Source: Clostridiales bacterium
GTDB lineage: Bacteria; Bacillota; Clostridia; Christensenellales; JAISNN01
Reading direction: 5' to 3'
DNA: 14,197 nt
NCBI GenBank assembly: GCA_031273965.1
Contig: JAISQX010000005.1
Location: forward strand, 1 to 14,197
Below are positions 1 to 6,691 of this stretch, piece after piece (positions within the stretch are counted from its first letter, which is position 1; each line of letters begins with the position of its first letter). Both the position numbers and the translations under genes were made by a program. Under the pieces are notes generated by a model. The model had not been told where the DNA came from. It was given only the letters and a program-made list of their open reading frames with translations, and made no database searches.

Positions 1-384
1 TGCGCCCGTCGCGCCCGTCGCGCCCGTTGCGCCCGTCGGTCCCGGGGGACCTTGCTGACCTATTGCTCCCGCCGGTCCTTCGGGTCCTATCGGTCCCGTC
101 GCCCCTTGCGGCCCCGCGGCGCCCGTCGCGCCCGTCGCCCCCGTCTGCCCCACGGGACCCTGCGGTCCTATCGCTCCCGTCGCTCCGACCGGACCTTGCG
201 GTCCCGTCGCTCCCGTCGCGCCCGTCGCGCCCGCCGGCCCCGTCGCCCCTTGCGGTCCTATCGCACCCGTTGCGCCCGTCGGTCCCGCCGCGCCTTTAGG
301 TCCTATAGGCCCTACGGGACCCATGGGACCTAAGGGACCTGTTGGTCCTGCCGGCCCGACCGGACCTCTCGGCCCTCTATGTCC
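1..384 (-). repeat. Gly-X-Y coding repeat (9-bp-based, GC-rich)
   Basis: This is the collagen-repeat DNA of the gene at 1-492. On the plus strand it appears as near-identical 9-bp units such as cgcgcccgt, most regular at 1-36 and 200-235, corresponding to Thr-Gly-Ala codons read on the minus strand. It is visibly richer in G+C than the flanking DNA. Slippage or recombination between 9-bp units would change the number of triplets without shifting the frame. Confidence 0.9.
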
Positions 385-492
385 GCGATCACATGATTCC
401 GTTACGGGTATACAACAGCGGCTGTCCGAAGTATAATTCGAACAACTACCGTAATAATCGTTCCGGCAATTATCGAAATATCCGTTATTCAT
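1..492 (-). CDS. Collagen-like (Gly-X-Y repeat) surface protein, 5' part, runs off left edge
   Basis: The minus-strand frame is open from an ATG at 492-490 to base 1, giving 164 codons without a stop, so the C-terminus is missing. The start follows a GGAG four bases upstream. Residues 1-36 are polar, rich in Asn, Tyr and Ser, and carry cysteines at 9, 17, 26, 27 and 34. From Gly37 every third residue is glycine without interruption to the edge: 42 full triplets, first mixed (GPR, GPV, GPM, GPK), then mostly GAT, GPQ, GPV and GAI. Threonine dominates the Y position late in the repeat and could be glycosylated, as in BclA. In Firmicutes such proteins (BclA and relatives) are exosporium or cell-surface filaments that trimerise through a C-terminal globular domain; that domain would lie outside the window. 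No signal peptide or LPXTG motif is visible. The collagen-like nature is certain; the spore or surface location is inferred. Confidence 0.9.
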   Translation of the reverse strand, partial: MNNGYFDNCRNDYYGSCSNYTSDSRCCIPVTESCDRGHRGPRGPVGPAGPTGPLGPMGPVGPIGPKGAAGPTGATGAIGPQGATGPAGATGATGATGPQGPVGATGAIGPQGPVGQTGATGATGAAGPQGATGPIGPEGPAGAIGQQGPPGPTGATGATGATGA

Positions 493-525
493 AATTCTCC
501 TATTCTAAATTCCTGTTTATTTGCC

Positions 526-564
526 CAAAAAAATAAAAGGGCTATTACATAATATGCAATAGCC
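526..564 (-). terminator. Rho-independent terminator-like hairpin before the collagen gene
   Basis: Read on the minus strand, GGCTATT (564-558) pairs with AATAGCC (546-540). The stem can extend through one G-U pair and CAT/ATG to a 3-base loop, about 11 pairs in all. It is followed by CTTTTATTTTTTT (539-527). This fits an intrinsic terminator for the small membrane-protein gene that ends at 680. It sits only 35 bases before the collagen Shine-Dalgarno, so it could instead act as a leader attenuator. Confidence 0.6.
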
Positions 565-576
565 TGATATAAGGGT

Positions 577-582
577 ATTATA
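577..582 (-). promoter_or_regulatory. Candidate -10 box (TATAAT) upstream of the collagen gene
   Basis: A perfect TATAAT reads on the minus strand at 582-577. The best hexamer at 17-bp spacing is GATTTA (605-600), a poor -35, and there is no TG extension; a better TTGAGA lies 21 bp away, which is too far. If used, transcription would start near 570, immediately before the hairpin at 564-540. No convincing promoter lies between that hairpin and the collagen start. Confidence 0.3.
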
Positions 583-679
583 CAAAAGACACTTTCCTAT
601 AAATCTCAAAAAAATATGCCGGCATCATGACGATATCCGAGTTTTTTTGTAAACTACTTTTGTCACAGTCAGAATTAAT

Positions 680-1027
680 TTATCCGACCGAATCCGAGTC
701 CGTCCTTTCAATGCCGTTTAAACGTACTTCGGCTTCCTCTTTATCTATTTTCACCGCCACTTTTGACGGCGCTTTTTTAATTGCGTTCTCGGCTTCCTCC
801 AATATCTTCGCTACCTTTATATAATTTTCTTCGGTATAGCCCTCTTCGCTATAAGTATCAAAAAGATAACTTACCGTCTCTTCTTTGTACGTCTTTAATT
901 CAGCGGCGTTTACCGTCGTTGAAATTACTATTATAACTACGGCGACGGAGATGATAATTCCACTGATTACAATCGTAAAAATATTTTGTTTCTTTTTCTT
1001 ATCCCATATATTAAAAGCCACAGCCAA
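680..1027 (-). CDS. Small membrane-anchored or secreted protein, FIVAR-like helical tail
   Basis: Up to 115 residues, not recognised as a named family. A lysine run at 10-13 precedes one strongly hydrophobic segment at about 15-37 (rich in Ile and Val), then TTVNAAE. This is a signal anchor or a signal peptide with a possible cleavage after Val-Asn-Ala (about residue 41). The exterior part (42-115) is charged and helical. It contains YTEENY followed by a Lys/Glu/Ala-rich helix ending in RLNGIE, a pattern like FIVAR repeats of surface proteins (weak, by eye). The start is uncertain: TTG at 1027 follows an imperfect GGATGG, and GTG at codon 3 is an alternative. An ATG at 1034 is out of frame and stops after seven codons. 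A strong promoter lies about 20 bases upstream, so the gene has its own transcript, and the terminator-like hairpin at 564-526 probably ends it. Its neighbour downstream is the collagen-like gene, which hints at a shared surface role (inference). Confidence 0.7.
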   Translation of the reverse strand: MAVAFNIWDKKKKQNIFTIVISGIIISVAVVIIVISTTVNAAELKTYKEETVSYLFDTYSEEGYTEENYIKVAKILEEAENAIKKAPSKVAVKIDKEEAEVRLNGIERTDSDSVG

Positions 1028-1054
1028 ATTCCATCCGTATAAGGATTTTTGTTT

Positions 1055-1083
1055 ATTATATCATATAATCCGTTTTATATCAA
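1055..1083 (-). promoter_or_regulatory. Strong sigma-A type promoter for the small membrane protein
   Basis: On the minus strand, TTGATA (1083-1078) and TATAAT (1060-1055) are exactly 17 bp apart, with TGA immediately before the -10 making a TG-extended element. It matches the vegetative consensus at 11 of 12 positions. Transcription should start near 1048, leaving a leader of about 20 bases before the TTG at 1027. It shows that the membrane-protein gene is not just a tail of the tmk operon. Confidence 0.75.
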
Positions 1084-1141
1084 TACTTTTTTGTAAATTG
1101 TATTTTTTATTTTTTTAACCGGTCTCTGCGGGGGTTAAGTA

Positions 1142-1762
1142 TTATACGGCTACAATACCCGATATTGCCTTTAGAATTGTTGAGAAAGTCTCTTCTTTGC
1201 TTTTTGGAATGATTCTTATGAAGCTTTTTTTAGTTTTTGAAAGTTCCTTAAATCCTTCGTAAACTTTAGCGTGAAATTCGGAATTTTCATTCTCCATTCT
1301 ATCGTCGGCATTCGTTTCACGTTCATATGCTTTATCCGGGCTTAAGTCGATAAATATAACGGCGTCGGGCATACAGTATTTCTCCGCGTAATCGTTTATG
1401 CTCTTTACAAAATCGATGCCTAACGAACGCGCATACGCCTGATAAGCGTACGACGAATGTATATACCTATCGCAAACGACGTTTTTCCCCGAAGTCAACG
1501 CGGGCATTATAACGTCGTCAATATGCTGACAGCGCGCCGCCGCATACAAAAGCGCTTCGGTATGATAAGACATTTTTCCAAGGTAAGCCTTGTCAAGTAT
1601 CACTTCCCTTATCCTTTCCGAAATTATGCCGCCTCCCGGCTCTCTGGTAAAAATAAAATTATCCGCCTTCCCCGCGGTTAAGAGATATTCCCTAAGCATA
1701 TTTACATACGTGCTCTTTCCTACTCTCTCGCATCCCTCGAAAGTAATGAATTTACCTTTCAT
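1142..1762 (-). CDS. tmk: Thymidylate kinase (dTMP kinase)
   Basis: Phosphorylates dTMP to dTDP with ATP in dTTP synthesis, in the cytoplasm. The 206-residue length is normal. The P-loop FEGCERVGKST is at 8-18, TREPGG (dTMP and sugar-phosphate contacts) at 39-44, the DRYIHSSYAYQ motif at 98-108 (Asp98-Arg99), and the lid with ADDRMENE at about 152-159. The P-loop has Glu-Arg where most bacterial enzymes have Asp-Gly or Glu-Gly, while the lid keeps its own Arg155. The ATG at 1762 overlaps the end of the upstream decarboxylase-like gene by 11 bp. The nearest Shine-Dalgarno-like run, GAGGGG, is about 13 bases upstream, rather far, so translation is probably coupled to the upstream gene. In Bacillus a YaaO-type gene also precedes tmk, which supports the call. 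The holB cluster that follows tmk in Bacillus is absent; tmk is the last gene of this unit and no canonical terminator follows it. Confidence 0.95.
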   Translation of the reverse strand: MKGKFITFEGCERVGKSTYVNMLREYLLTAGKADNFIFTREPGGGIISERIREVILDKAYLGKMSYHTEALLYAAARCQHIDDVIMPALTSGKNVVCDRYIHSSYAYQAYARSLGIDFVKSINDYAEKYCMPDAVIFIDLSPDKAYERETNADDRMENENSEFHAKVYEGFKELSKTKKSFIRIIPKSKEETFSTILKAISGIVAV

Positions 1763-3161
1763 ATACGCAGATTTTCCCCTCTTTTAACCCGTATAAACTT
1801 TTACGGTTTTTAATCAAAATATCCGCCGCGCGCCGCGTTATAGTATCGCCGTTTACGGCTATCGGCGTACCGGGAGGATATACGCCGATTTCCACGGCGG
1901 CTATTCTGCCCTCGCATTCTTCCAACTTTATATACTCCGCGCCCTCTATGGGAGCGTCGCTTAAACATGCCGCCGTCGCTTCGTCTTTGCCGCCGTCGTC
2001 TTTTTCATTAAACGCGGAACGGAGCTCCATGTTTTTTTTTGCCGCTTTTATATCCCGTAAAGCTTCGGCAAGCCTATAAACCGCGTCCGCATTGTAAGGC
2101 GTCGAAATAAATACGGCGCGATTGCCGTACGACATCTCCGCAAAAATATTCCGCTTCTCTAAAAGCCGCCTAATTTCTTCTCCGGAATATCCTTCACCGC
2201 TTATGACTATCCGGGAAAAATCATACTTAAAGCCGTCGTCATTATCCATATTGAACACGGAATTTTGACTCTTATATCCGGCGCTTTCAACTATCTCTTG
2301 AAACGCGGCTATGCTTTTGTGCATCTTACCGTACAAACTCTCTCCGCGCTCGGCAAAATTTACTATGGCGTACTCAAGCGACGCAAGAATGGAATAATTC
2401 GGGCTTGAGCTATGAAATACCGCGCGCTTTTGTTCCGCCTTTACTTTCAATTCGTGATTTGCGCAATGCAATACCGCCCCGCCTGTCAATACGGGCATAG
2501 TTTTGTGACAGCTTTCTATCGCGTAATCGGCATTCCTCGCCGCGCTATCCGGCAAAAGCCCGCAAAAACTGAAATGTGCGCCGTGCGCCGCGTCCGCTAT
2601 AAGCGTTACGCCGTATTTTCTTGTCACTTCAAATATTTTTGAGGTTTCGGCGCACCGCCCGAAATAATCGGGAGAAGTTATAACAACGGCGCAAACATCC
2701 TCGTTGTTTTGGAGTGCGCGCTCTATGTCCGAAGACTTTGCCGGTACAAAATAACCGTCCCCATCGTCCGCCAAATCGAAGAACACCTTTTTAAGTCCGC
2801 AAACGTCGGCGGCGTTGTATACCGAACGATGAGCGTTCTTTGCAATAAGGATACTCTTCTTAAGCGCTTTTTTACCCTCGACTGCCGCCGCTACGGCGGC
2901 GAATATAGCCGACGTAGCGCCGTTCGTAAAATATAGCGTGCCGAACGTCCCGTACAACTCCGAGGCTTGCTCCTCCGACTCCCTTATAACTCCGTCTGAA
3001 AAAAGCAAGTTATCCGAAAAAAACAACTCGGTTATATCGTATTCCGCGCCTTTAAAAAAACCGCGGTTTTTTACGCCCTGGTGACCCGGAGTGTGAAACC
3101 GCACGGGCTTTTTTTTTACATAATGCTTTATGCAATCCGATATGGGGGTTTTAAGTTTCAT
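1752..3161 (-). CDS. Orn/Lys/Arg decarboxylase-fold PLP enzyme (YaaO/SpeA-like)
   Basis: A fold-type I PLP enzyme of the Orn/Lys/Arg decarboxylase family, 469 residues, the short Firmicutes form without the N-terminal response-regulator-like domain. Visible are RFHTPGHQG (21-29), the FTNGATSA phosphate-binding stretch (78-85), DAAHGAHF (190-197) with Asp190 placed to bind the PLP ring nitrogen, and ESCHKTMPVLTGG (216-228) with Lys220 as the Schiff-base lysine. The C-terminal domain has the typical VYPPGTPIAVNGD (427-439). Residues about 378-405 are a polar linker. All core PLP residues are present, so it should be active. Substrate (arginine, lysine or ornithine) cannot be told from sequence; the product would be a polyamine or its precursor. 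The ATG at 3161 lies 4 bp after the lysS stop with a weak purine-rich site (AAGTGAAAAG), and the 3' end overlaps tmk, so all three are co-transcribed. Confidence 0.88.
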   Translation of the reverse strand: MKLKTPISDCIKHYVKKKPVRFHTPGHQGVKNRGFFKGAEYDITELFFSDNLLFSDGVIRESEEQASELYGTFGTLYFTNGATSAIFAAVAAAVEGKKALKKSILIAKNAHRSVYNAADVCGLKKVFFDLADDGDGYFVPAKSSDIERALQNNEDVCAVVITSPDYFGRCAETSKIFEVTRKYGVTLIADAAHGAHFSFCGLLPDSAARNADYAIESCHKTMPVLTGGAVLHCANHELKVKAEQKRAVFHSSSPNYSILASLEYAIVNFAERGESLYGKMHKSIAAFQEIVESAGYKSQNSVFNMDNDDGFKYDFSRIVISGEGYSGEEIRRLLEKRNIFAEMSYGNRAVFISTPYNADAVYRLAEALRDIKAAKKNMELRSAFNEKDDGGKDEATAACLSDAPIEGAEYIKLEECEGRIAAVEIGVYPPGTPIAVNGDTITRRAADILIKNRKSLYGLKEGKICVYER

Positions 3162-3165
3162 CTTT

Positions 3166-4659
3166 TCACTTAACCGGCTTCATCGTCGGAAACAACAAAA
3201 CGTCGCGTATAGATACGCTGTCCGTCAAAAACATGACAAGCCTGTCTATTCCCACGCCCATGCCGCCCGTGGGAGGCATACCGTATTCGAGAGCCGTGAC
3301 AAAATCGTCGTCGCCGGATTGAGCCTCCTCGTCGCCCTTTTCGCGTTTTTTTACCTGTTCGATAAATCTCTGCTTTTGATCTATTGGGTCGTTAAGCTCC
3401 GAATATGCGTTGCCCAATTCTCTGCCGTATACGAATATTTCAAATCGCTCGGTCAATCTGGCGTCGCTTTTCTTCTTTTTTGCAAGAGGAGAAACCTCTA
3501 CGGGATAGTCTAAAATAAAGGTTGGCTGTATGAGCTTGCTCTCGACAAATTTGTCAAAAAGTTCATAGACGACGGTTCCCCAAGCGGCATCCTTAGTAAA
3601 CTCCGCTCCATGCTTTTTAGCGGCCTTTTTGATTTCGTCAAGCGTGAGTTTCTCGCAATCAATTCCTGTAAACTCCTTTATCGCCTCCGTCATGGTAAAT
3701 CTTTTCCATGGCGCCTTAAAGCTTATCTTAGTTCCCTGATAATCAAACTCGGTCGTATTCAAGACCTTTAGCGCGGTATATTCCATCATTCTCTCCGCCG
3801 TCGTCATCATATCGTTATAATCCATGTACGCCGCATAAAGCTCAACGGTTGTGAACTCGGGATTATGCCTTATACTCATGCCCTCGTTGCGAAAAAGTCT
3901 CCCTAACTCGTACACTTTCTCAAAACCGCCCACAATAAGCTTCTTCAAATATAGCTCCGGCGCAATCCTCAGATACATCCGCATGTCCAGAGTATTGTGA
4001 TGCGTAACAAACGGTCTGGCGTCCGCGCCGCCCGCAACGGTATTCAAAATAGGCGTTTCCACCTCTATATAGCCCTCGCCGTCCAAAAATTCTCTTATTG
4101 CCTTTATTATTCCGCTTCTTACGACAAAGCCGTTTTTTACATCGGGATTGACTAAGAGATCGACGTATCGCTGTCTATATCTCAAATCGGGGTCTTTAAG
4201 TCCGTGATATTTTTCGGGAAGGGGCAAGAGCGATTTTGAAAGCAGCTTTATAGCCGTGACTCTTATTGATATTTCTCCCTTGTGAGTCGTAAACACGCTT
4301 CCGTTTACGCCGACTATATCGCCGATGTCAAAGCGCTTAAATTCTTCATAGACCTCGCCTAAATCATCGGCTTTTAGATAAATCTGTATGCTTCCGCTTC
4401 CGTCCAAAATATGACAAAAGCTCGCCTTTCCCATAATTCTGCGCGAAATAATCCTTCCGGCTATGGAAACCTCTTTTCCGTCGTATTTTTCGTATGCGCC
4501 TATAATTTCCGATGAATTTGCCGTTTTAAAAAACGTCGTTTCCTCATAGGGGTTTTTCCCCGCGGCAATAAGCTCCTTAAGCTTTTCATGCCTAACCTTA
4601 ATCGATTCCGCCGGGTCAATTTCTTGAGGCGCCCGATATTCGTTAATGTTTTCCGCCAT
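3166..4659 (-). CDS. lysS: Lysyl-tRNA synthetase, class II
   Basis: Charges tRNA-Lys with lysine using ATP, in the cytoplasm. I choose the ATG at 4659 (497 residues) because GGAG lies five bases before it; an in-frame ATG at 4680 has no ribosome-binding site. The anticodon-binding OB fold spans about 62-140 (VSIAGRIISRRIMGKASF). The class II catalytic core shows motif 1 around GYIEVETPIL (196-205), motif 2 with GRLFRNEGMSIRHNPEFT (253-270), and motif 3 GGMGVGIDRLVMFL (465-478). The ELGNAYSELNDP segment (414-425) lines the lysine pocket in this family. Length is normal for bacterial LysRS. It is the first gene of a unit with its own extended -10 promoter, ahead of the YaaO-like decarboxylase and tmk. 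No T-box-like leader fits: the transcript leader is only about 50 bases. Confidence 0.97.
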   Translation of the reverse strand: MAENINEYRAPQEIDPAESIKVRHEKLKELIAAGKNPYEETTFFKTANSSEIIGAYEKYDGKEVSIAGRIISRRIMGKASFCHILDGSGSIQIYLKADDLGEVYEEFKRFDIGDIVGVNGSVFTTHKGEISIRVTAIKLLSKSLLPLPEKYHGLKDPDLRYRQRYVDLLVNPDVKNGFVVRSGIIKAIREFLDGEGYIEVETPILNTVAGGADARPFVTHHNTLDMRMYLRIAPELYLKKLIVGGFEKVYELGRLFRNEGMSIRHNPEFTTVELYAAYMDYNDMMTTAERMMEYTALKVLNTTEFDYQGTKISFKAPWKRFTMTEAIKEFTGIDCEKLTLDEIKKAAKKHGAEFTKDAAWGTVVYELFDKFVESKLIQPTFILDYPVEVSPLAKKKKSDARLTERFEIFVYGRELGNAYSELNDPIDQKQRFIEQVKKREKGDEEAQSGDDDFVTALEYGMPPTGGMGVGIDRLVMFLTDSVSIRDVLLFPTMKPVK

Positions 4660-4713
4660 AATCACTCCGTGTTTTTGCATTGTTTTTACTGCATTATTTT
4701 TTGAATTTTTATT

Positions 4714-4742
4714 ATTATACCATATCCGCGCGAATAAACATA
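4714..4742 (-). promoter_or_regulatory. Extended -10 promoter of the lysS operon
   Basis: On the minus strand TATAAT (4719-4714) is preceded by TGG (4722-4720), a TG-extended -10. The hexamer at 17-bp spacing, TATGTT (4742-4737), is a poor -35, which is common when the -10 is extended. Transcription should begin near 4707, about 48 bases before the chosen lysS start. The 154-base gap from lysS to the TIM-barrel gene holds this promoter and an AT-rich stem without a U-tract at 4805-4831, and nothing else clear. Confidence 0.6.
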
Positions 4743-4820
4743 GCGTTTTTTTTGAAAACCGCGTATTAAACTTAAAACGACCCGCATTTTATCGGTTACT
4801 CGCCCGCAAAAAAAATATGA

Positions 4821-5666
4821 TTATTTTTGCGCTGAAAAAACCCGTTTCATTTCCGCGGCGTCCTCGGCTTGCGTGCCGTCGGACTCGCATATAATGTAAG
4901 GACAAAGTTCAAATTCACGTATTACGGGCGCCAAATGCTCAAAGTAAGGTCCGTATTTATTGTCCTCAAACGTAAGATGTCTTACCTCTCCGCCTTTGCC
5001 GTACTCTATTCGGCTGAAGTGTATATGCATGTTTATCGCGCGTTCCATTAAAGCGTCCGCGTATTTCGCTATCAAAGCACGGAAATCGTCGCCGCTTTTA
5101 AGTATCCCGTGTTCTCTCGCATTGATATGCCCAAAATCTATACACGGCGTATAAATGCAATCGGTTTTACACAGCTCTATTCTCTCGTCCGCCGAGCCTA
5201 TCTGCCCCAACTTGCCCATTGTCTCCGGACACAAGCGCATATTCTTATACTCGGGATAATCGCTTTTTATTTCGGAAGCCATTCTTGAGAGAGCGTTCGC
5301 CGTATTTTTCAGCGCCTCGTCTCTCGGAGCCTTCATCGATGAACCGACATGAAAAACAAGCCTCTCACCTCCGAAAGCCTTTAAGATTTTAAGAGAACTC
5401 AGTATATAATCAAAAGATTTTTCGTATGCCGCGGGATTTGCAAAATTGATAAAATAAGGCGCATGAACGCTAAGTTCTATACCGTTTTTTTTAGCTTCCT
5501 CGCCTATGTTTTTTGCCGTTTCTTCTTTTATAGTCAATCCTCTTCCCAGAGAGTATTCAAAGCAATCAAGCCCTCTGCCCTTTAGCCATGCGGGCGCCTC
5601 GACAGTATGCTTATGTCCCTCCGAATAAAAGCTGTCGCTGTTTCCCGCCGGTCCGAATTTAATCAT
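4821..5666 (-). CDS. Endonuclease IV-like TIM-barrel (AP endonuclease 2 / xylose isomerase-like) protein
   Basis: Belongs to the TIM-barrel fold shared by endonuclease IV and sugar-phosphate epimerases. Start: ATG at 5666 with AAGGGAG about seven bases upstream, giving 281 residues beginning MIKFGPAGNS; an upstream in-frame start at 5717 would overlap ribF and lacks support. Likely metal ligands in endonuclease IV order are His68 (SVHAPY), His106 (LVFHVGS), Glu148 (LCPETMGK), Asp177 and His180 (CIDFGHINAR), His214 (NMHIHFSR), His230 (GGEVRHLTF) and Glu261 (IICESDG). The Asp-x-His pair of endonuclease IV is here Val-Arg-His with a Glu just before, so one ligand is shifted or replaced. It may cut abasic DNA or act as an isomerase; I cannot decide. 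It is the last gene of the nusA-ribF string, 47 bp after ribF. No clear terminator follows. Confidence 0.8.
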   Translation of the reverse strand: MIKFGPAGNSDSFYSEGHKHTVEAPAWLKGRGLDCFEYSLGRGLTIKEETAKNIGEEAKKNGIELSVHAPYFINFANPAAYEKSFDYILSSLKILKAFGGERLVFHVGSSMKAPRDEALKNTANALSRMASEIKSDYPEYKNMRLCPETMGKLGQIGSADERIELCKTDCIYTPCIDFGHINAREHGILKSGDDFRALIAKYADALMERAINMHIHFSRIEYGKGGEVRHLTFEDNKYGPYFEHLAPVIREFELCPYIICESDGTQAEDAAEMKRVFSAQK

Positions 5667-5713
5667 ACCATATCTCCCTTTATTCCGCGCAACGCGCTTT
5701 ACCTGTCTTTCTT

Positions 5714-6634
5714 TCAAAAATTTCTAAAGTATATTATGCGTTCTTTATCTTTTTCCAACTGCCGGATAAGACTTTCTCTGTCGTTAAATTTGACTATATC
5801 TCTTATACGCTCCAAAAATTCAATCTCGATATATTTTCCGTATAAATCTCGGTTGATTCCGTTTATATACGTTTCAAAAATATATTCGCCGTTACCGTCA
5901 AACGTAGGGCGTCCTCCCGCGTTTGTCAGAGAACCGAAGACTTTGCCGTCCACCTGCGTCTTTGTGACGTACACGCCTTCTTTAAGCCGCACTATACCGT
6001 CTTTCGGAAGGATATTCACCGTCGGAAAACCGAGAGTCGCTCCCGTATGGGTGCCGTGTACAGCCGTGCCGGAAACCATGTAGGAACTACCCAAAAGCGC
6101 GTTAGCTTCTTTTATCTTTCCATCCTTTATAAGCCGTCTTATTTCGGAACTTGAGACCTTTTCTCCGCCGTAAAAAGCCGTTTCAACGGTTATCAAAGAT
6201 ATTCCCCGCTTCAAAAGATATTCCTTTAGATAATCGACGCCTTTTTCCGCATTAGCCGAGAATCTGTAGTCGTATCCCGTGACTATGCCTTTTATATTCG
6301 CGGTTTCAACTATGATGTCAAGAAAATTATCGGCGCTAAGAGCCGCAAACTCCTCGTCAAATTCCGCCGTCACCGCGTAATCGGTGCCCAACCGTCTTAA
6401 CCTCGTATCCAAATCATATATCGGCAATATATCTTTTTTTAGCGTTGTGAACGGATTGTTCGAAAAAGTAAACGCCGCCGTCATAACCTTTTCGCCGTCA
6501 AAATCTTCCAAGAACTCCGCCGCGCGTTTCGCTGCGTCCAAGAGCTTTCTATGTCCTATATGAACGCAATCCATATAACCGAGCGTCATAATGATGTTGC
6601 CCTTTATCTTTTGCCCGAATTTTACGATTTGCAT
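5714..6634 (-). CDS. ribF: Bifunctional riboflavin kinase / FAD synthetase
   Basis: Makes FMN from riboflavin, then FAD from FMN, using ATP, in the cytoplasm. I choose the ATG at 6634 (306 residues) because AGAGGA lies about eight bases upstream; an in-frame ATG at 6676 has GGGAG directly abutting it and would add 14 lysine-rich residues. The N-terminal nucleotidyltransferase domain (about 1-180) has LGYMDCVHIGHRKLL (18-32) with the HIGH motif at 25-28, TGYDYRF at 119-125, and SSSEIRRLI at 161-169. The C-terminal riboflavin kinase domain has GTHTGATLGFPTVN (194-207), EGVYV (219-223), GGRPTF (240-245) and the likely catalytic Glu254. Length is usual. The first residue of the GxFDGVHxGH motif region reads YMDC instead of the common FDGV, a mild change. 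It follows truB by 57 bp, the standard Firmicutes arrangement; rpsO, often next, is absent. Confidence 0.95.
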   Translation of the reverse strand: MQIVKFGQKIKGNIIMTLGYMDCVHIGHRKLLDAAKRAAEFLEDFDGEKVMTAAFTFSNNPFTTLKKDILPIYDLDTRLRRLGTDYAVTAEFDEEFAALSADNFLDIIVETANIKGIVTGYDYRFSANAEKGVDYLKEYLLKRGISLITVETAFYGGEKVSSSEIRRLIKDGKIKEANALLGSSYMVSGTAVHGTHTGATLGFPTVNILPKDGIVRLKEGVYVTKTQVDGKVFGSLTNAGGRPTFDGNGEYIFETYINGINRDLYGKYIEIEFLERIRDIVKFNDRESLIRQLEKDKERIIYFRNF

Positions 6635-6691
6635 GATTTTCCTCTTTTTACTTTTCGGGTATGAAAAAAACTGCATCTCCCGATAAAAGTT

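Noticed and set aside
1..300. CRISPR-like or satellite look of the left-edge repeats
   Set aside because: Units are 9 bp with no spacers and translate in frame as Gly-X-Y, so the repeat is coding.
27..333. Plus-strand Arg/Pro/Ser-rich open frames over the left edge
   Set aside because: They are the antisense image of the Gly-X-Y collagen repeat; the minus-strand frame has a proper start, a ribosome-binding site and family-like sequence.
616..625. Ten-base palindrome ATGCCGGCAT with a T-run after it on the minus strand
   Set aside because: With a real loop only three pairs remain, too weak for a terminator; the hairpin at 540-564 is far better.
1115..1138. TTAACC/GGTTAA inverted repeat after tmk
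   Set aside because: Only six pairs around a 12-base loop, followed on the transcribed strand by A-rich rather than U-rich sequence, so not a canonical terminator.
4660..4707. T-box riboswitch before lysS
   Set aside because: The leader from the predicted start site to the lysS ATG is only about 48 bases and has no T-box sequence or specifier-loop structure.
4805..4831. CGCAAAAA/TTTTTGCG inverted repeat over the stop codon of the TIM-barrel gene
   Set aside because: Eight mostly A-T pairs with no U-tract after the stem on either strand; not convincing as a terminator.
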